Notes: a model not told the origin generated them from the sequence alone. A DNA stretch of 64,000 bases from Plecoglossus altivelis (GCA_036571765.1 BROE01000013.1:4587431-4651430); one strand, 5' to 3'. Positions 1 through 13,312 are shown, numbered from the stretch's first letter. Translations and numbers: made by a program.

Positions 1-733
1 CCCGTCTACAGTACACAACAAAGGCTGATGAATATGCACATCCCAGCTTACTCTCTGATGTTCCAAAGGGGGCAAGTTGGTATTTATTTCTTTGCGTGAA
101 TCGTTTATTGTCCCCTTGACTGACAGGGTGGCCTGGCTACATTGGCGAATACGCAGGTCTCTGCAGGAGTCTTGGATCCACAAACGACAGAACGAGAAGG
201 AAGACAGGAGCGAGAGAGAACTGAAACGCAAGTCGTCTCTGCTTTTGGGCTCAGGCTCGTTATATGATGAGTCACAGAATCAGTCTCCCATTCAGGCATG
301 ACAAACCTTCCCAGTGTAGGCAGATAATCCCCCCCATCCTCTGTACGGGAATGTGTGTATAAATACACCTCTAATCGCTCTCGCGCTCTCTTTCGGCTCT
401 GCGGGGATTGTGAGTTCCACCTAATAGAAGGTTGTAGGGGATCCAAACAATGGCACAACACCCACCCAGGAGAGTAGAGCACACCCTGGAGGGAACCCAA
501 GCAGCATGCCAGAGTTCGGGCTGAATCGTCTCTCTGAGGTTCACCATGGAGTCATGTTTGTTTGTTGAGTCATGTTAGCATTTTGCGGCCGTGCTAAGAT
601 AAGACTGCCACAATGCCCAAACTGAACTCCTTCACACTTGCAGATCGAGGAGTCACGTTTAGATTCATCACTCGGTTTCTGTGGACGAACCTAAAAGGCT
701 GTGTCCGCCCAGCTGTTGTACTTCAAAGCTTAA
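1..733. other. Anonymous upstream DNA
   Basis: Non-repetitive sequence with no coding frame, splice pair or RNA gene that I can support. Confidence 0.6.
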
Positions 734-963
734 ATGGTGTCTACATTTAAGGGGGAGAGACAGAGAAAGAGAGATGGGAGACTGAGGGAGAGGGACAGAG
801 GGATAGGGAGAGAGAGGGGGAGAGATGGGAGACTGAGGGAGAGGGATAAAGGGATAGGGAGAGAGAGGGGGAGAGACAGAGGGGAGGGAGAGAAAGATGC
901 AGAAAGACTGAGGGAGACAGAGAGGGAGAAAGGGGGGGGTATATAGAGGGAGAAAGAGAGGGA

Positions 964-997
<34 letters not shown>

Positions 998-1610
998 CAG
1001 AAAGAGAGGGAGAGAGAGGGGGGAGAGAGAGACACTGGGGAAGAAGGAGGAGAGTCGGGTACTGAGAGTACAGTCAACTGGCCAGACAGGCAGGAGAAAA
1101 CCCTTCAAAGCCAAGCAGAGCCTCTCATCCTCCCATCCCACTCTCTGGGGGCTAAGACTTTGTGTAAATATCAGCAGTCTGAGGAGACAGAAAGAGAGAG
1201 AGAGAGAAAGAGAGAGACAGAGAGAAACAGAAAGAGAGAGAAGAGAGAGAAAGAGAGAAACAGACAGAAAGAGAGAGAGAAAGAGAGAGACAGAGAGAAA
1301 GAGAAAGAGATAAACAGACAGAAAGAGAGATAGAGAGAGACACAAAGAGAGAGAGACAGAGGGGGGCAGAAAGAGAGAGAGAGACAGAGGGGGACAGAAA
1401 GAGATATAGAGAGAAAGAGAGAGACAGAAAGAGAGAGAGAAAGAAAAAGAGAGAGACAGAGGGGTACAGAAAGAGAGACAGAAAGAGAGAGACATAGGGG
1501 GACAGAGAGAGGGGGGGGACAGAAAGAGAGAGAGACATGGACAGAAAGAGAGACAGAGAGAGGCAGAAAGAGAGAGACAGAGAGAGACAGAAAGAGAGAG
1601 AGATATTGTG
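734..1610 (+). repeat. Purine-rich GA/GACA tract with a 51-bp tandem duplication
   Basis: Nearly all purine on the + strand over about 870 bp, interrupted by unique sequence at about 1050-1180. A 51-bp unit starting GATGGGAGACTGAGG is repeated at 773 and 824. Long open frames on both strands here are repeat artefacts. Confidence 0.9.
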
Positions 1611-2184
1611 TGAGAAAAATGAGAGAAAATCAGACGAAGAATCTCTATGAAAACAAGTGGAAATCTTTTCACGACCTCCCTGTGTCCTCCAGACTACAAG
1701 GGTATCTGAGAGATGACTAATACTATCAGGCAGGCATGTTGCGTCGACTGAGACATACAAAGCTCTCGTCAAATAACTGTTGTTTGTGCCGGACTGTCTT
1801 ATCAGAATGATGTAATGTTGCAGTTAAGATGGTAAAGACTTCCTTGGCACTAACCACTGAAATACATTCAGAACAGCAGGAGCTGTTTATCTGCTGTATT
1901 TGATCTGCTAAATGAACACAAAGGGAATGTAAAATATTGTGTTCATTAGAATAAGAAGTGAAGGTTGTAAACACCTTGGTGCGCAGCTCTGGCCAGGCTC
2001 CGCCCCCACCCCCCTCCCCCCCTCCCCCTGCCTGGCATTACCTCACCGTCTCTGTGGGTGACTCATCCTATTGACTTATCAGATGGCTGGAGGGAGCCAA
2101 TTAAGACCCCGCCTCCTAGCACATTAGAACTTCCTAACCACGACATGTGATCAATAACCATCACAGGACACAAAAGAGAGAAGC

Positions 2185-2352
2185 ATGCAGGGAGCCTGAC
2201 AGACAGACAGACAGACAGGTGGCCAGCCAGCCAAACAGACACATTAAGACAGGGAGGCAGATGGCCAGACAGACAGGCAGACATACAGACAGACAGACAG
2301 ATAGGCAGGTGGCCAGACAGACAGATAGACAGGTGGACAGCTAGCCACCCAC

Positions 2353-2416
<64 letters not shown>

Positions 2417-2562
2417 ATGCCCAGACAGACAACCAGGCATACAAGACAAACAGACCAAACAGACAGAGACCAAGACAGACAGAAAGACAACAAGGTAGAC
2501 AGACCAGACAGACAGACAGACCAAACAGACAGACAGACCAAACAGACAGACAGACCCGATGA
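2185..2562 (+). repeat. Composite (CAGA)n / (CAGG)n tetranucleotide tract
   Basis: About 380 bp of CAGA, with a pure CAGG block at about 2383-2415. A similar composite tract lies at 24603-24760. Confidence 0.9.
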
Positions 2563-2985
2563 GATTGGTGCAGATGAGAACAGTAATGACTGGCCTTCTG
2601 CCCAGACTAATAGGTCACGGATCAACGCATTATTTATTCACACAGGTGAGCCAACTGAGATAAACACTTTTGTAAGAAAGCCTGTATCTAGACAGCTGCA
2701 TTGAGATGATAATGGATATGGATGTCATCGACTATGTAAGTTGTCAGCAGTGTGCGCTACCTAATGAGTGTTGGCAGCAGGAGAGATGCAAGGGAACGTT
2801 AACCCTGTGCCAATCCAGATAGCTGGGAAGCTGTCAGGCATGAGTACGAGGCCCAGCCTTGTCAAGGGACACGTAAACGCCATTCTAAAAGGTACATGGT
2901 GAAGACAGACACACCTACCTCTGTTTCAAGGGTAAGCAAGGTTAATTGCACACTAATGTGTGTGTCACTGTTAACATGCGGGTAT

Positions 2986-3018
<33 letters not shown>

Positions 3019-3378
3019 CTCTCCTCCCACACATCTGATGTACTCTGTCATAAAAGCCACGTCAGCATGAGCGATTAACAAGGCTTGGTCTACATGATGG
3101 AAAAGCCTGATTGGAGCCAGTAACCACAACAACGACCCACGTGGTAAACCACGGAGCGCACTCAGTCATGCACTCAGTCGTGCATGTGCACGTGCACGTG
3201 CACGCACACACCTCGTCTCTCTGTGGAGCCCCGCACTCTGTTCCTCCAGGACACCCTCTGATTAAAACAGGAGATAAAGGAAAAGGGAAAATGTACACCG
3301 CAGTCCTACACTGTGTCAAGGTAAAAACAAAGAAAAGGGAGGGAATAGAGGATGGGAATAATGATGGGGGATGGGATG

Positions 3379-3551
3379 AGGAGGAGGAGGAGGAGGAAGT
3401 CAGGGGGAGGAGGAAGTCAGGGAGAGGAGGAAGTCAGGGAGAGGAGGAAGTCAGGGAGAGGAGGGGGAGGAGGAAGTCAGGTAGAGGAGGAAGTCAAGGG
3501 GGAGGAGGAAGTCGAGGGGGAGGAGGAAGTCAGGGAAAGGAGGGGGAGGAG
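3379..3551 (+). repeat. Minisatellite GAGGAGGAAGTCAGGGA
   Basis: A 15-21-bp purine-rich unit built on GGAGGAAGTCAGG repeats about nine times. Confidence 0.85.
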
Positions 3552-4452
3552 AGCAGAGGGAAGCTTCCAGCAACACGTCCGCCAGCTCACTTGTCACCAG
3601 AAAGACAAACAAGTGATGATGTGCTATAGCTAAGCAAAGCTGTCTGCAAGACCAACAACACAGGCAGGGTCTTGACCTGAGACAGCAACATGAACACAAC
3701 ACAGGAAGATGAGAGAGGATGAGAGGAAGGATCAAAGACACACAGATGGAGTCGGGTACAAACCCGAGATGGCGAGGGTCAGGTCGCAAAGACGTTCAGA
3801 TGCTTCGGTCAGCTGGCCAACACTTTGCAGCCATTAGACTTCAAACGGGGGGGGAAATATGGACATTTCACGCTCCTTCACACTTACACTTGTGAAGCGC
3901 TGCCACATCTAATGTTCATACACAGTGCAGAGAGACCAAATCAGTCCACGCCAGATGGCTGAGGTACAACACACTACCAGGTGACCACACGCGCGCACAC
4001 ACACACGCTGCCTGTTCATCATCAGACACACATCCTTTCGCACACTGCCCTGTCGGAGAAACACATGGAGATTGTGGTGGAGTTGGTACGGGTGGAGCTG
4101 TTGGACGGCTTTGTGTCTAGACGCCATGCGGCTGGAGGCTTGTAGAGTCCAGGTATCCTGATGCATAATTAACAGGCTGCTTTGGCACCTGGCGGCCGCA
4201 GAGGTCTACGCGTCCTCTCCATTATCCTGGCGCCAATCAGCTTTTGCAGCGGCACCTGAAAACGCCCTTGTCCCTTCAGCAGTCTGCCCAGAGGACATCA
4301 GTCACATTATACAGCCCAATCAGACACACACACACACACATACACACACACAAACACACACAGGCCCGGCTAGAGAGACTACGTAGCTGAATGACGGCTT
4401 TTAAATGAGACTGAGGCTGTCATCAAGGGCAGGACTGGAGCTGGATGACGGA

Positions 4453-4498
4453 AGGGGGAAGGGGGTGGGGGTGGGGGCGGGGGGAGGGAGGGAGGGAG
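4453..4498 (+). repeat. G-rich tract with quadruplex-forming pattern
   Basis: Runs of four to six G separated by one or two bases (GGGGGAAGGGGGTGGGGGTG and onward) meet the G-quadruplex pattern several times over. Confidence 0.6.
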
Positions 4499-5650
4499 TC
4501 CTCTTCAAGGATCTGACCGTAGAAAAATCTGAATGTTCTACCTGTGACAGTTTTTCGAAAAGTTTGAAGAAGGGACACGCGACCATTCTGACCAGATTCC
4601 CCCAGTGGTTTAATTGGTTTCGTTGCTTCGGTTAGTGTTTTTTAAGGTCTTAAACCATTTTGCCTCAGTAATTCCAGAGATAGGTGAAGGAATGTGTTTC
4701 CAATAAATGTCAGTTCCTTGCAGGTCAGCATAATTGTGTTTTTTGAAATGTCATAGTCGGTGTCACCCGTTTTAATTTGCAAGGCACATTTCATGGCATT
4801 TTGTTGAGATGTGAAAAATACTTTTTGATAAATCGATGCACCGCCCCCACACTACAGAAAGAACGGAAAAAAAGACACTTTTTCTGAACTTTTTACAAAT
4901 CCTCACTTTGACAACAATACTTTCTGGAACTCCACTCTTGGCCACGTCCCTATCATCACACTAATATTAGTTCTTCTCTATTTAATACCAGGGTCAGCAT
5001 CAACCCTGGCCAAACGGAAGTTCTAGAGCTTCTATAGATCCCCTCCCCAAACAGCCCATTTGTCCCTCCTCAGATGTGTCTAAAGCCCCGGGCGCCTATT
5101 GACCTGAGGCTGAAAGGCTCCTTTGAGAGGGGCTGAAGAGCTGGTTCACTGGGGGCCGGGGGTGGGGGGCTGGGGGATGGAGGGCGCTGGGGGGGTCGGG
5201 TCCCATGGCTCTTATTTCCAGGCCCAGAGTGATAGGGAGATGAAAGCTCCTCAGGCGGGCTGAAAGGAGGCCAGGACAGGTCCCACAAAGCAGGCTGGGA
5301 TAAGGCTAAGGCGCTCCTTAAACACCGTGGACCGGCTGCTTGCAGTTGGAGGGGCCATTGTCTCTGCGGAACAAGCCGTCGTTTGAGCGGTGATAAGCCT
5401 CCATCCTGCAGACACGGGGCATCGTTGAGGGTTGAGTGGTTCGACGGGGGAGCCGTTCGCATAAGAGATACGATTCGGGTGGAATCATTCTTTACGAGTT
5501 AACAACCGCCAAAGACAGGGCCCTGTAGTCGTAGAAGAGCCATTTTGAAAGGCTGCTGCCATGGAACGGAGATATTTGGAGAGTGGGACCATCCCGCTCC
5601 CCTTCCCCCCACGAGGCCAGGGCTAATCTCGGTTGTTTATTTCTTTCCAG

Positions 5651-5680
5651 GTCATCTGGAGCACCAGCCGCTACGAGAGA
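5651..5680 (+). other. Candidate 30-nt microexon
   Basis: A strong acceptor (TTATTTCTTTCCAG, with a CTAAT branch-like site upstream) and a perfect donor (GTGAGT at 5681) flank 30 nt. The middle frame reads VIWSTSRYER without a stop. It could be a distal 5' exon of sema6d or part of an unseen transcript. Nothing nearby supports a longer coding gene. Confidence 0.25.
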
Positions 5681-5956
5681 GTGAGTAACCAGATCGATAT
5701 CGCTCTATTCTCTGCTTTGATACACTCACCCTGTAGCCGGTGCCACGACCCCTTTGCTATCCTGCTAGCCACCACACAGACCAGCGCCTAGAACTGGAAG
5801 ACAGGGAGATGGGAGAGTGCATTTACTGTCTGCCATCGATATTCTACTGAAGCACTGCAGATTAGCACACGGAGGCGCGTTCAGCAGAAAATAAATGAAC
5901 CTTACTGTCAGTTCTGTGCTCTCAGAGGCCAGCCCAAGTGGACCACACAGGCTCCC

Positions 5957-6041
5957 TCTCTCTCTCTATTTCTCCCTCTCTCTCTATTTCTCTTTCTCTC
6001 TCTCTATTTCTCTTTCTCTCTGTCTGTCTCTCCCTCTGACC
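5957..6041 (+). repeat. (CT)n-rich microsatellite
   Basis: CTCTCTCTATTTCTCCCTCTC-type units are repeated in tandem. Confidence 0.8.
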
Positions 6042-6697
6042 ACCTCTCCCCTTCTCCCTCACACTGATTTTCCTCTATGATCTCAGCCAAGAGTCGCCCC
6101 ATTGAGCAGAGCCCACACTGCCATCCTACCGAGCAGCACAGCAAAGGAGATGTGTGGGTTTGTGGTCCACTTTGAAAGCATCTCCAAACCCTTTATTAGT
6201 CTGAAAACAATTGATTGGAGATTTCTGATCACGCGACGCTCTTTCAGCTCTCCCAAGCTGATGTGGATGTGGGTTATCTGCTAAGATTAGGGGGTGGTTA
6301 ACTTTCTAATCATTATGGCATCTCTGCACGCCGCAGACTGGCTCCATGGACTAGAAACTGGGCAGCTCAAGTGAGCAGGAGGGGGGGGGCAGGATTAGGT
6401 GTAGCAGGACGATCATATTCGCTCTCATCATCCTAGACGTTCTCTCTCTCGTCTGGCACGGGCCCATTGAAGAGGGTGTATACAGTCACTTTGCATCAGT
6501 ACCCTGGGTCAGATCCCTGCCTTTGGTCGGTCGGTCTGTCTCTCTCCCTCTCCTTCTCTCCCTCTCCCTCTCCCTCTCCCACCCATTAGTGGTCCCGTGG
6601 AGAGGCTCATCAGTCGGTCCCATGTGACTGGAGAGAGGGAGATCCATGGTCTTTATCGCCATTATCACTATGTGCTTCCTGCTACCTACCCACCCAC

Positions 6698-6699
6698 CC

Positions 6700-6747
<48 letters not shown>
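6698..6747 (+). repeat. (CA)n microsatellite
   Basis: About 24 near-perfect CA units. Confidence 0.95.
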
Positions 6748-6750
<3 letters not shown>

Positions 6751-7934
6751 GTTGTATACAAATTCACAAGTCTCCAGATGGCCAATTTTTCAACCACAAA
6801 AAAAGATTTTCTGGGCTTGTATCCGACTTTAAAGGAAAACACACAATGACAAACCAAAGACCACCCTAATGACTGAATATATGTTCTGTAGTTTTCCCTT
6901 GAAGGAATAACCATCCATGAAGGGGTAAGTGTCTGTCTGAATGGGGTCCAGGAAGTAGACAGTGGGAGGGGTGAGTGTCTGTGTGTCTGTCTGTCTGAAT
7001 GGGACCCAGGAAGAAGAGGGGTGAGTGAGTCCTAGGGTCTCAGACAGCCTGTTTCCTGGGGTGGGGGGGGCTCCTCCCATTCAGCAGTCTGGAGAACAGA
7101 AGGGGGAGGAGCTGAGGAGACAGCTTGACTAAGATCTTTATTAATGACAGGTGTGACGTGTAGCATGGTTGTGTTTATAGTCACCTACAGGCTAGTCCTG
7201 GGGATTATGTTGTGATCAGGTGTTCGGAGTATGGCTGATCTGATTGGTCTGTTGTGATGCCAGTGTGAATTGTGGCTTGGTCTCTTCCTCCCAAACCTCA
7301 ATTAAATTTTACTTCATTTAAAATCTGTAGTAGGTAACGCAACATTGGGATGAGTAGTTAGGAATAAATACCTTGATGAATTACCACCCAGACAATAAAA
7401 AAAGTAATTTAATTAGGAAAATAGAAAACATGTAAGAAAATAGAAAACGTAATCAAAATAGAAAACATCACCTCCACGCTTGCCAACAGCCTACCGATTT
7501 CCTCCACAGTTTATTGTGTGTGTGTGTGTGTGTGTGGCCACATACCCTCACACAAACCCACCAGCCACGCACCCTCTCACAAACACACAGGGATACCATT
7601 TCAGTCCTTGAGTCAACATTAATCACAATCCATTTCTGCCCTATGATTGATGCTGTTGAGATCGATACAGCATATTCGCTGCCGGTTCTTATTTACCGCC
7701 TGTTCGCCTTGCAAGGTTTTGAGGGTGGAGAGGAAGGGTGAAGGAAAACAGGAGAAATAAACAAAGACAAAGAAACAGGCTTTTTTCCCCCCAAATCGAG
7801 ACCTTCAATCCACACAAAAGCAGAATCTAAAACAGTGAGGGTTAGGGAGCTTTGGAGACGAGGATAAAAGCACTCAGGAGAGAGAAGGTGTGTGAAGGAG
7901 ACGAAACAAGAGACACTGCTTCTTCCTTCCTCTC

Positions 7935-8190
7935 TGACACACAAACACACACACAGCTGTGCGCGCGCACACACAGCTACAGACACACACACACACACAC
8001 ACAGCTACAGACACACACACACACATACACAGCTACAGACACACACACACATACACACAGCTACAGACACACACACACACACACACAGCTACAGACACAC
8101 ACACTGTCACAGTTACAGACGCACACACACACACAGCTACAGACACACACACACTCACGGCTACAGACACACACACTCACGGCTACAGGT
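7935..8190 (+). repeat. CA-rich minisatellite with AGCTACAGA unit
   Basis: AGCTACAGACACACACACAC-type units of 24-31 bp repeat about nine times, including CACGGCTACAGA variants. Confidence 0.9.
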
Positions 8191-10221
8191 AATTCTTTAA
8201 GCCCTCAGCAGCTGCCAGGTCCGAGGCTGTTTGCGTGATCTGTACATTTGGAACATGGGAAATGGCTGTCTCAGCCTTGGAGAAATCCGAGGAACCTCCG
8301 CTTCAGATAAATAAACACGCCCGGGGCCGAGTTGGCGTTTGTTTTCAGAGGACACTCCATCCTCAGCTCTCTCTGTTTAGGCTCGGCCAGCCGGCCTCAA
8401 CTCGCTCGGCAATAACAACGCTTTCATGAAGAATAACTGTCAATATTTTCAAGTCGTCCGCAGAATACCAAAACCGGAGGAGGGAGGGAGGGAGGGAGGG
8501 ATGGGGGGGAGTCATATCACAACATTCCATCCATTCAGATTTTCTGGTACCGGTCAAGTGTTCAAGCCTGGAGCTACGTAAAACGTATCGCTTCAGCTGT
8601 ACTGTCGCGGTTACCCATTCATAAGTTGCCCTTCAGGCCGCATGATAAAGCTCTTTATCGTACACAACAGAATGCAAAGAACATTTTACCATACGTAGCT
8701 AACAATTACCGTCCTCCAAGTCAGTCTGTGAGTTCTCAGCGTAGCCATAATAAAGGGTTATTTTATCTATTAGCTGTTCGTCTCTACTCAGTGCCAGCTT
8801 AAGTAATGATCACTGTGAAAACTATATAATTAGCTTTGAGTGTCTGTGCTGTTCCAGTCAGCGTGAGTGTGTACTGGGAAGGTATTTAGAGAAACTGGGA
8901 TACTGGTGGTGTCTAAATCTGTGTGCGTGTGTGTGTGTGTGTGTGGAGGGGTGGGATGCATTTCAGCTGTGCTGGCCTTGTTGAAATGGCAGAGTAATTA
9001 CTATGTGAGCGACCCTGTTCTATTCTGTCCTGCGGTAATTGTGGTTGTCAGCATATCTCCCATTAGCTTCTGATAAGGAGCCACACCGTGTTCAGCAGTG
9101 ACTGATGTCACTTTCAGAGCGCTCAGAGGATCACTGTGAAAATCTCCATTCTGCTGTGGCTTTGGTGACCTCCCGTTTAGATTCTGAGAACTTATTGCGA
9201 AATCCGCCTTCACTGTCAACATCCACGACAGACCAGAATTTGATCCACTGGAAGTACTGTGCGGTATCCTGGTACGACTGTGAGAAGACGGTGTTTATGC
9301 GCTTGTGGTTGTGTGTGACAGTAAGCGTGAGTGTGTCCACATGTGTGTGCCTGCCTGACTGCGTTCGCCTGTATGTGTCTATGGGCCTTGGGCAAGTACA
9401 TGTGTTAATCAGTCTTTCTGTCGTTACACAACACTTTGTGAAACCTTTACTGAGTCAGTCCTGGGAACGGCTGTGTGTGTGTGTGTGTATGTGTGTGTGT
9501 ATGTGAGAGAGAGAGAGAGGGTGGGTGGGTTGCCCTCAACAATCAAGAAATGTCAGCTTTCTGCTCTGTTCCTCTATCTCTTCATCAGGGGAGGGCTAAC
9601 AGCAAAATGTACCATTAAACCTTCAGATTACATAAAAGCCTTATGTAAGGCCTGGAGCTGGCTAAAAGGACAGAGCCCATTGGTCCGGCGCCTATATATA
9701 GACCTGGGAATTATTCAATATGAATGATACAGGGGGAAAAAATATGCACATTTACGCAACAAAACCCAGCATCAACAAGGAGACTCATCCCATCTTGAAC
9801 TTTCAGGGTCAGACACACCAAGTCAGAACAAACGTTACCTACCGGTCCAGACGTCTGAGGGATTAACAAAGATCAGGTTTGAACACGGACTGGAGAACAG
9901 ACAATGGCAGATTGACATGGTTGTTTTGGAGTCACGTGCAAGCGTCTGCATAAATATTGTATCACATCCGGATATAAGAAAGGCCGTAACCAATGTCCTT
10001 CCTCACGAAACCAACTTTGTGAAATGTAAACGGATGAAACCTGAGCTCGTTCCTTTTGACGGTGAGTGGAACAGACAATAACAGAGGGAGATGCCTGTTC
10101 TAAAAGTAACTGCTTGACCTTGCAGAATGCAGAGAACAACTCTGCTTTTGGCGTTTTCCCAGCGTGAGCTCTCTCTCTTTATTCAAACTCTACCCACAGG
10201 CCCCTTCGCTTCACATCTCCA

Positions 10222-10341
10222 CAACACACACTCACAGACACACACACACACACACACACACTCGCAAACGTGCCTCCACACACACGCATACACGCCTCCA
10301 CACACGCATACGCACACTCGCGCACACCCACACACACACAA
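10222..10341 (+). repeat. CA-rich microsatellite
   Basis: Interrupted (CA)n with CACGCATA and CTCCACACACG blocks. Confidence 0.85.
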
Positions 10342-10791
10342 ACAGGAGAAAAGCTCCATTTTCCCAGCCCAGTCTGCATGTTAATGGATCCCAGTATGGA
10401 GCTCTGCCAGGTGGGAACAGCCCCTGCAGCCCCCGGTCAAAAAGAAGCAGCCACCAGAACAGGGCCTGGCTCTGCCCCTCTCCCCGCTCTGGAGGGCCTT
10501 TAACTGGGCCTTGAGAGACAGAGCAGACCCACTGCCTGGAGGTCAACAGCCAGACTACTGTAACAGGTTGGTTGGTCATCTAACAGGATCTGATCCTTGA
10601 CAATGAGGTTTTTCTAGCATTCTAGAACTGGTCATTCCTCTGGGGTGGGTTGGTCAGTTTAGGACTTGGGAGGCAGTTGATCCCAGATCCCCTTCAGCGA
10701 TAGATGCTGTGACCAGAAGGGTGCGGATTTCAGTCAGCCATGTTAGTCCAACCTCAAAGCTCTCTCTCTGTACTCTAAACAGTCTTACTGT

Positions 10792-10793
<2 letters not shown>

Positions 10794-10857
<64 letters not shown>
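10794..10857 (+). repeat. (GT)n microsatellite, 32 pure units
   Basis: An uninterrupted GT run of 64 bp, the longest perfect dinucleotide run noticed in the window. Confidence 0.97.
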
Positions 10858-10859
<2 letters not shown>

Positions 10860-11125
10860 ACCCTGGCAATGGTTCGGAACTGAGACTGTGGACATGTAGA
10901 TTTCCTTTTGATCTCTCACTGTGGTGGTACAAATGAGCCATCCAGGGAAGCAGCCCAAAACCTGCTAAACTAGGTTAGCTTCTGGCCCCATACAAGTCTG
11001 CCTGGGCCGCTCTGAACGGTGCATCTGTTCAGGAGCAACATTCACAACCTCATCATCAGTCGTTCCATTTCAATTGTTGATGCGGGGAACTTTTCCTAAC
11101 AGGGAAAGGTATGGACTAACAATAG

Positions 11126-11353
11126 TTCTAATCCAGGGGTGTCAAAGTCCGGTCCTCGAGGGCCGCTGTCCTGAAGGTTTTCGATGTTTCCCTGCTCCAG
11201 CACACCTGACTCTAATGATGGGTCCTTATCAGGCTTCCACAGAGCTTGATAACAACCCATTCATTAGAATCAGGTGTGCTGGAGCAGGGAAACATCGAAA
11301 ACCTTCAGGACAGCGGCCCTCCAGGACCTGAGTTTTACACCCCTGTTCTAATC
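11126..11353. mobile_element. Palindromic hAT-type MITE with target-site duplication
   Basis: The element is 11134-11345 (212 bp). It starts CAGGGGTGT and ends ACACCCCTG. Its two arms of about 95 bp are nearly perfect reverse complements. It is flanked by an exact 8-bp duplication TTCTAATC (11126-11133 and 11346-11353), the size made by hAT transposases. It has no coding capacity, so it is nonautonomous. Elements of this consensus are widespread in teleosts by recall. Confidence 0.9.
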
Positions 11354-12329
11354 GTTCTAATTCAAATAATTCTATTCTAATTTAGAAGACAGTTGCGAGG
11401 ATGAGATTGATGCTGCCTAGCAGTGAGTCCAAATCGACACATTTCTACGCGACACGTTCTCAAAACATGCTCCAGTTAAGAAGGTGAAGAAAAAAAACAG
11501 GGTTGTGGGAACATGTGGGGGAAGTTTAATGGTTTGCAGAAAGGGCATTTCTACAGACCAGAGCATCTGGCTCCTATCAACAGGATGGATGGATTGAGCC
11601 ACGGCTCGCAGTGGTTCGCTACACTACCACATCAGCTAACAACACACGCACACACACACACACACACACACGTATTCACAGGCACACACACACACACCTC
11701 CTCCGCCGAATGACTCATTCTGTACAGGAAAAGGAAGTGGTGTGGTTATGACATGAATAAAAGTGGATCAAGTTATAAGGACCAGAAGACACCAGTCACT
11801 GCGTAGGTCAAACAGACTACGGGTCTCAGGCAGTCTTGCCGAGGTCAGGGACCAAGTTAAAGTTGGAGGCCCGCACACTTTCTACCAGTCCACCTTCAAC
11901 CACAGTCATCATGTTTAATCAGTGAGGAGACAGTTAGGATTTAGAACCATGCAGAAGCAAGTACAGTCCGCTGGTAACGTCAAGTTGACAGTGAGGTCAG
12001 TCAAATCAAAGGGCACCAAATGAACCCCAACCTCAACCCCCATGTCTCAGACGGACCCCCACACCCCCAATCTCCCACCCCTCCTAACTTTCAAGAGAAA
12101 TCGATGCCCCTGGCCTTGAAGCTATTACTCCACACATCTTGATCTGCTCCGTTTTAGAAACAAAATTCTAGATCTTATTTCTCTTTTCAGACAGTTTTTC
12201 AACCACGGATGAAATCGCATCACTCGCATCAAATCATTCTGAAAACCCATCTGTTTGTTTTTGGATTAGTGCCTCACGTAGATACGGATCGTCTCACCTG
12301 TCAGGTCCTCAAGTGTGGCGAAGGCCTCT

Positions 12330-12905
12330 TCCCTGCTTCCTGGTTCCTTCCTCTTCCATCCTGTCTCCTGCTTCCTAGTTCTTGTTCTCTCCTCTTCCAT
12401 CCTGTCTCCTGCTTCTTGGTTCCTTCCTCTTCCATCGTGTCTCCTGCTTCCTGTCTCTCCCATCCTGTCTCTCCCATCCTGTCTCTCCCATCCTGTCTCC
12501 TGCTTCCTGTTTCCTTCTTCTCCCATCCTGTCTCCTGCTTCCTGTTTCCTTCTTCTCCCATCCTGTCTCCTGCTTCCTAGTTCCTTGTTCTCTCCTCTTC
12601 CATCCTGTCTCCTGCTTCTTGGTTCCTTCCTCTTCCATGCTGTTTCCTGCTTCCTGGTTCCTTCCTCTTCCATCGTGTCTCCTGCTTCCTAGTTCCTTGT
12701 TCTCTCCTCTCCCATCCTGTCTCCTGATTCCTACCTCTCCCATCCTGTCTCCTGCTTCCTGTCTCTCCCATCCTGTCTCTCCCATCCTGTCTCCTGCTTC
12801 CTGGTTCCTTCTTCTCCCATCCTGTCTCCTGCTTCCTGGTTCCTTCTTCTCCCATCCTGTCTCCTGCCTCCTGGTTCCTTCTTCTCCCATCCTGTCTCCT
12901 GCTTT
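12330..12905 (+). repeat. 35-bp minisatellite (CT-rich)
   Basis: Units built from TCCCATCCTGTCTCCTGCTTCC followed by TGGTTCCTTCTTC repeat about 16 times, with shorter CCCATCCTGTCTC sub-repeats. All three frames on both strands stay open for long stretches because of this structure. Confidence 0.92.
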
Positions 12906-13007
12906 AACCCTGGGAAGCTCTCTAATCCACTAGTCTCTCCTCCAACACAAAGCTTCCCTCAAGGATTCCTCCACACCACTGACATCCACATCGTGGCCAT
13001 TACCCAG

Positions 13008-13312
13008 AAGAACACACACACACACACCATAAACACCAACACACACACACACACCATAAACACCAACACTCACACCCCATGAACACACACACACACACAC
13101 ACACTCACAATAAACACACGCACACCCCATGAACACAAACACACACACCATAAACACAAACACACACACCCCATGAACACAAACACACACACCATAAACA
13201 CAAACACTATCATACATACACACACACACCATGAACACAAACACACATACACCATCAACACAAACATGCATACATACACACACAAACACACACACACAAA
13301 CACACAAACACG
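13008..13312 (+). repeat. CA-rich minisatellite with CATAAACAC / CATGAACAC units
   Basis: About 20-25-bp units of ACACACACCATAAACACAAA and ACCCCATGAACACAAACACA alternate for 300 bp. Confidence 0.9.

Larger units (their letters stand above)
2563..11125. other. Anonymous upstream DNA with scattered microsatellites
   Basis: Apart from the listed repeats and the candidate microexon at 5651, I see only short (GT)n/(CA)n runs (about 2990, 4326, 7515, 8925 and 9475). Open frames are short and show no domain or conserved block. Confidence 0.6.

Noticed and set aside
668..1672. Minus-strand open frame of 334 codons rich in Leu/Ser
   Set aside because: It is the complement of the GA-rich low-complexity tract, which lacks stop codons by composition. 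There is no domain, and the overlapping frames look alike.
12266..12933. Several overlapping open frames of 86-183 codons on both strands
   Set aside because: All are readings of the 35-bp minisatellite. The period is not a multiple of three, and the same text recurs in every frame.
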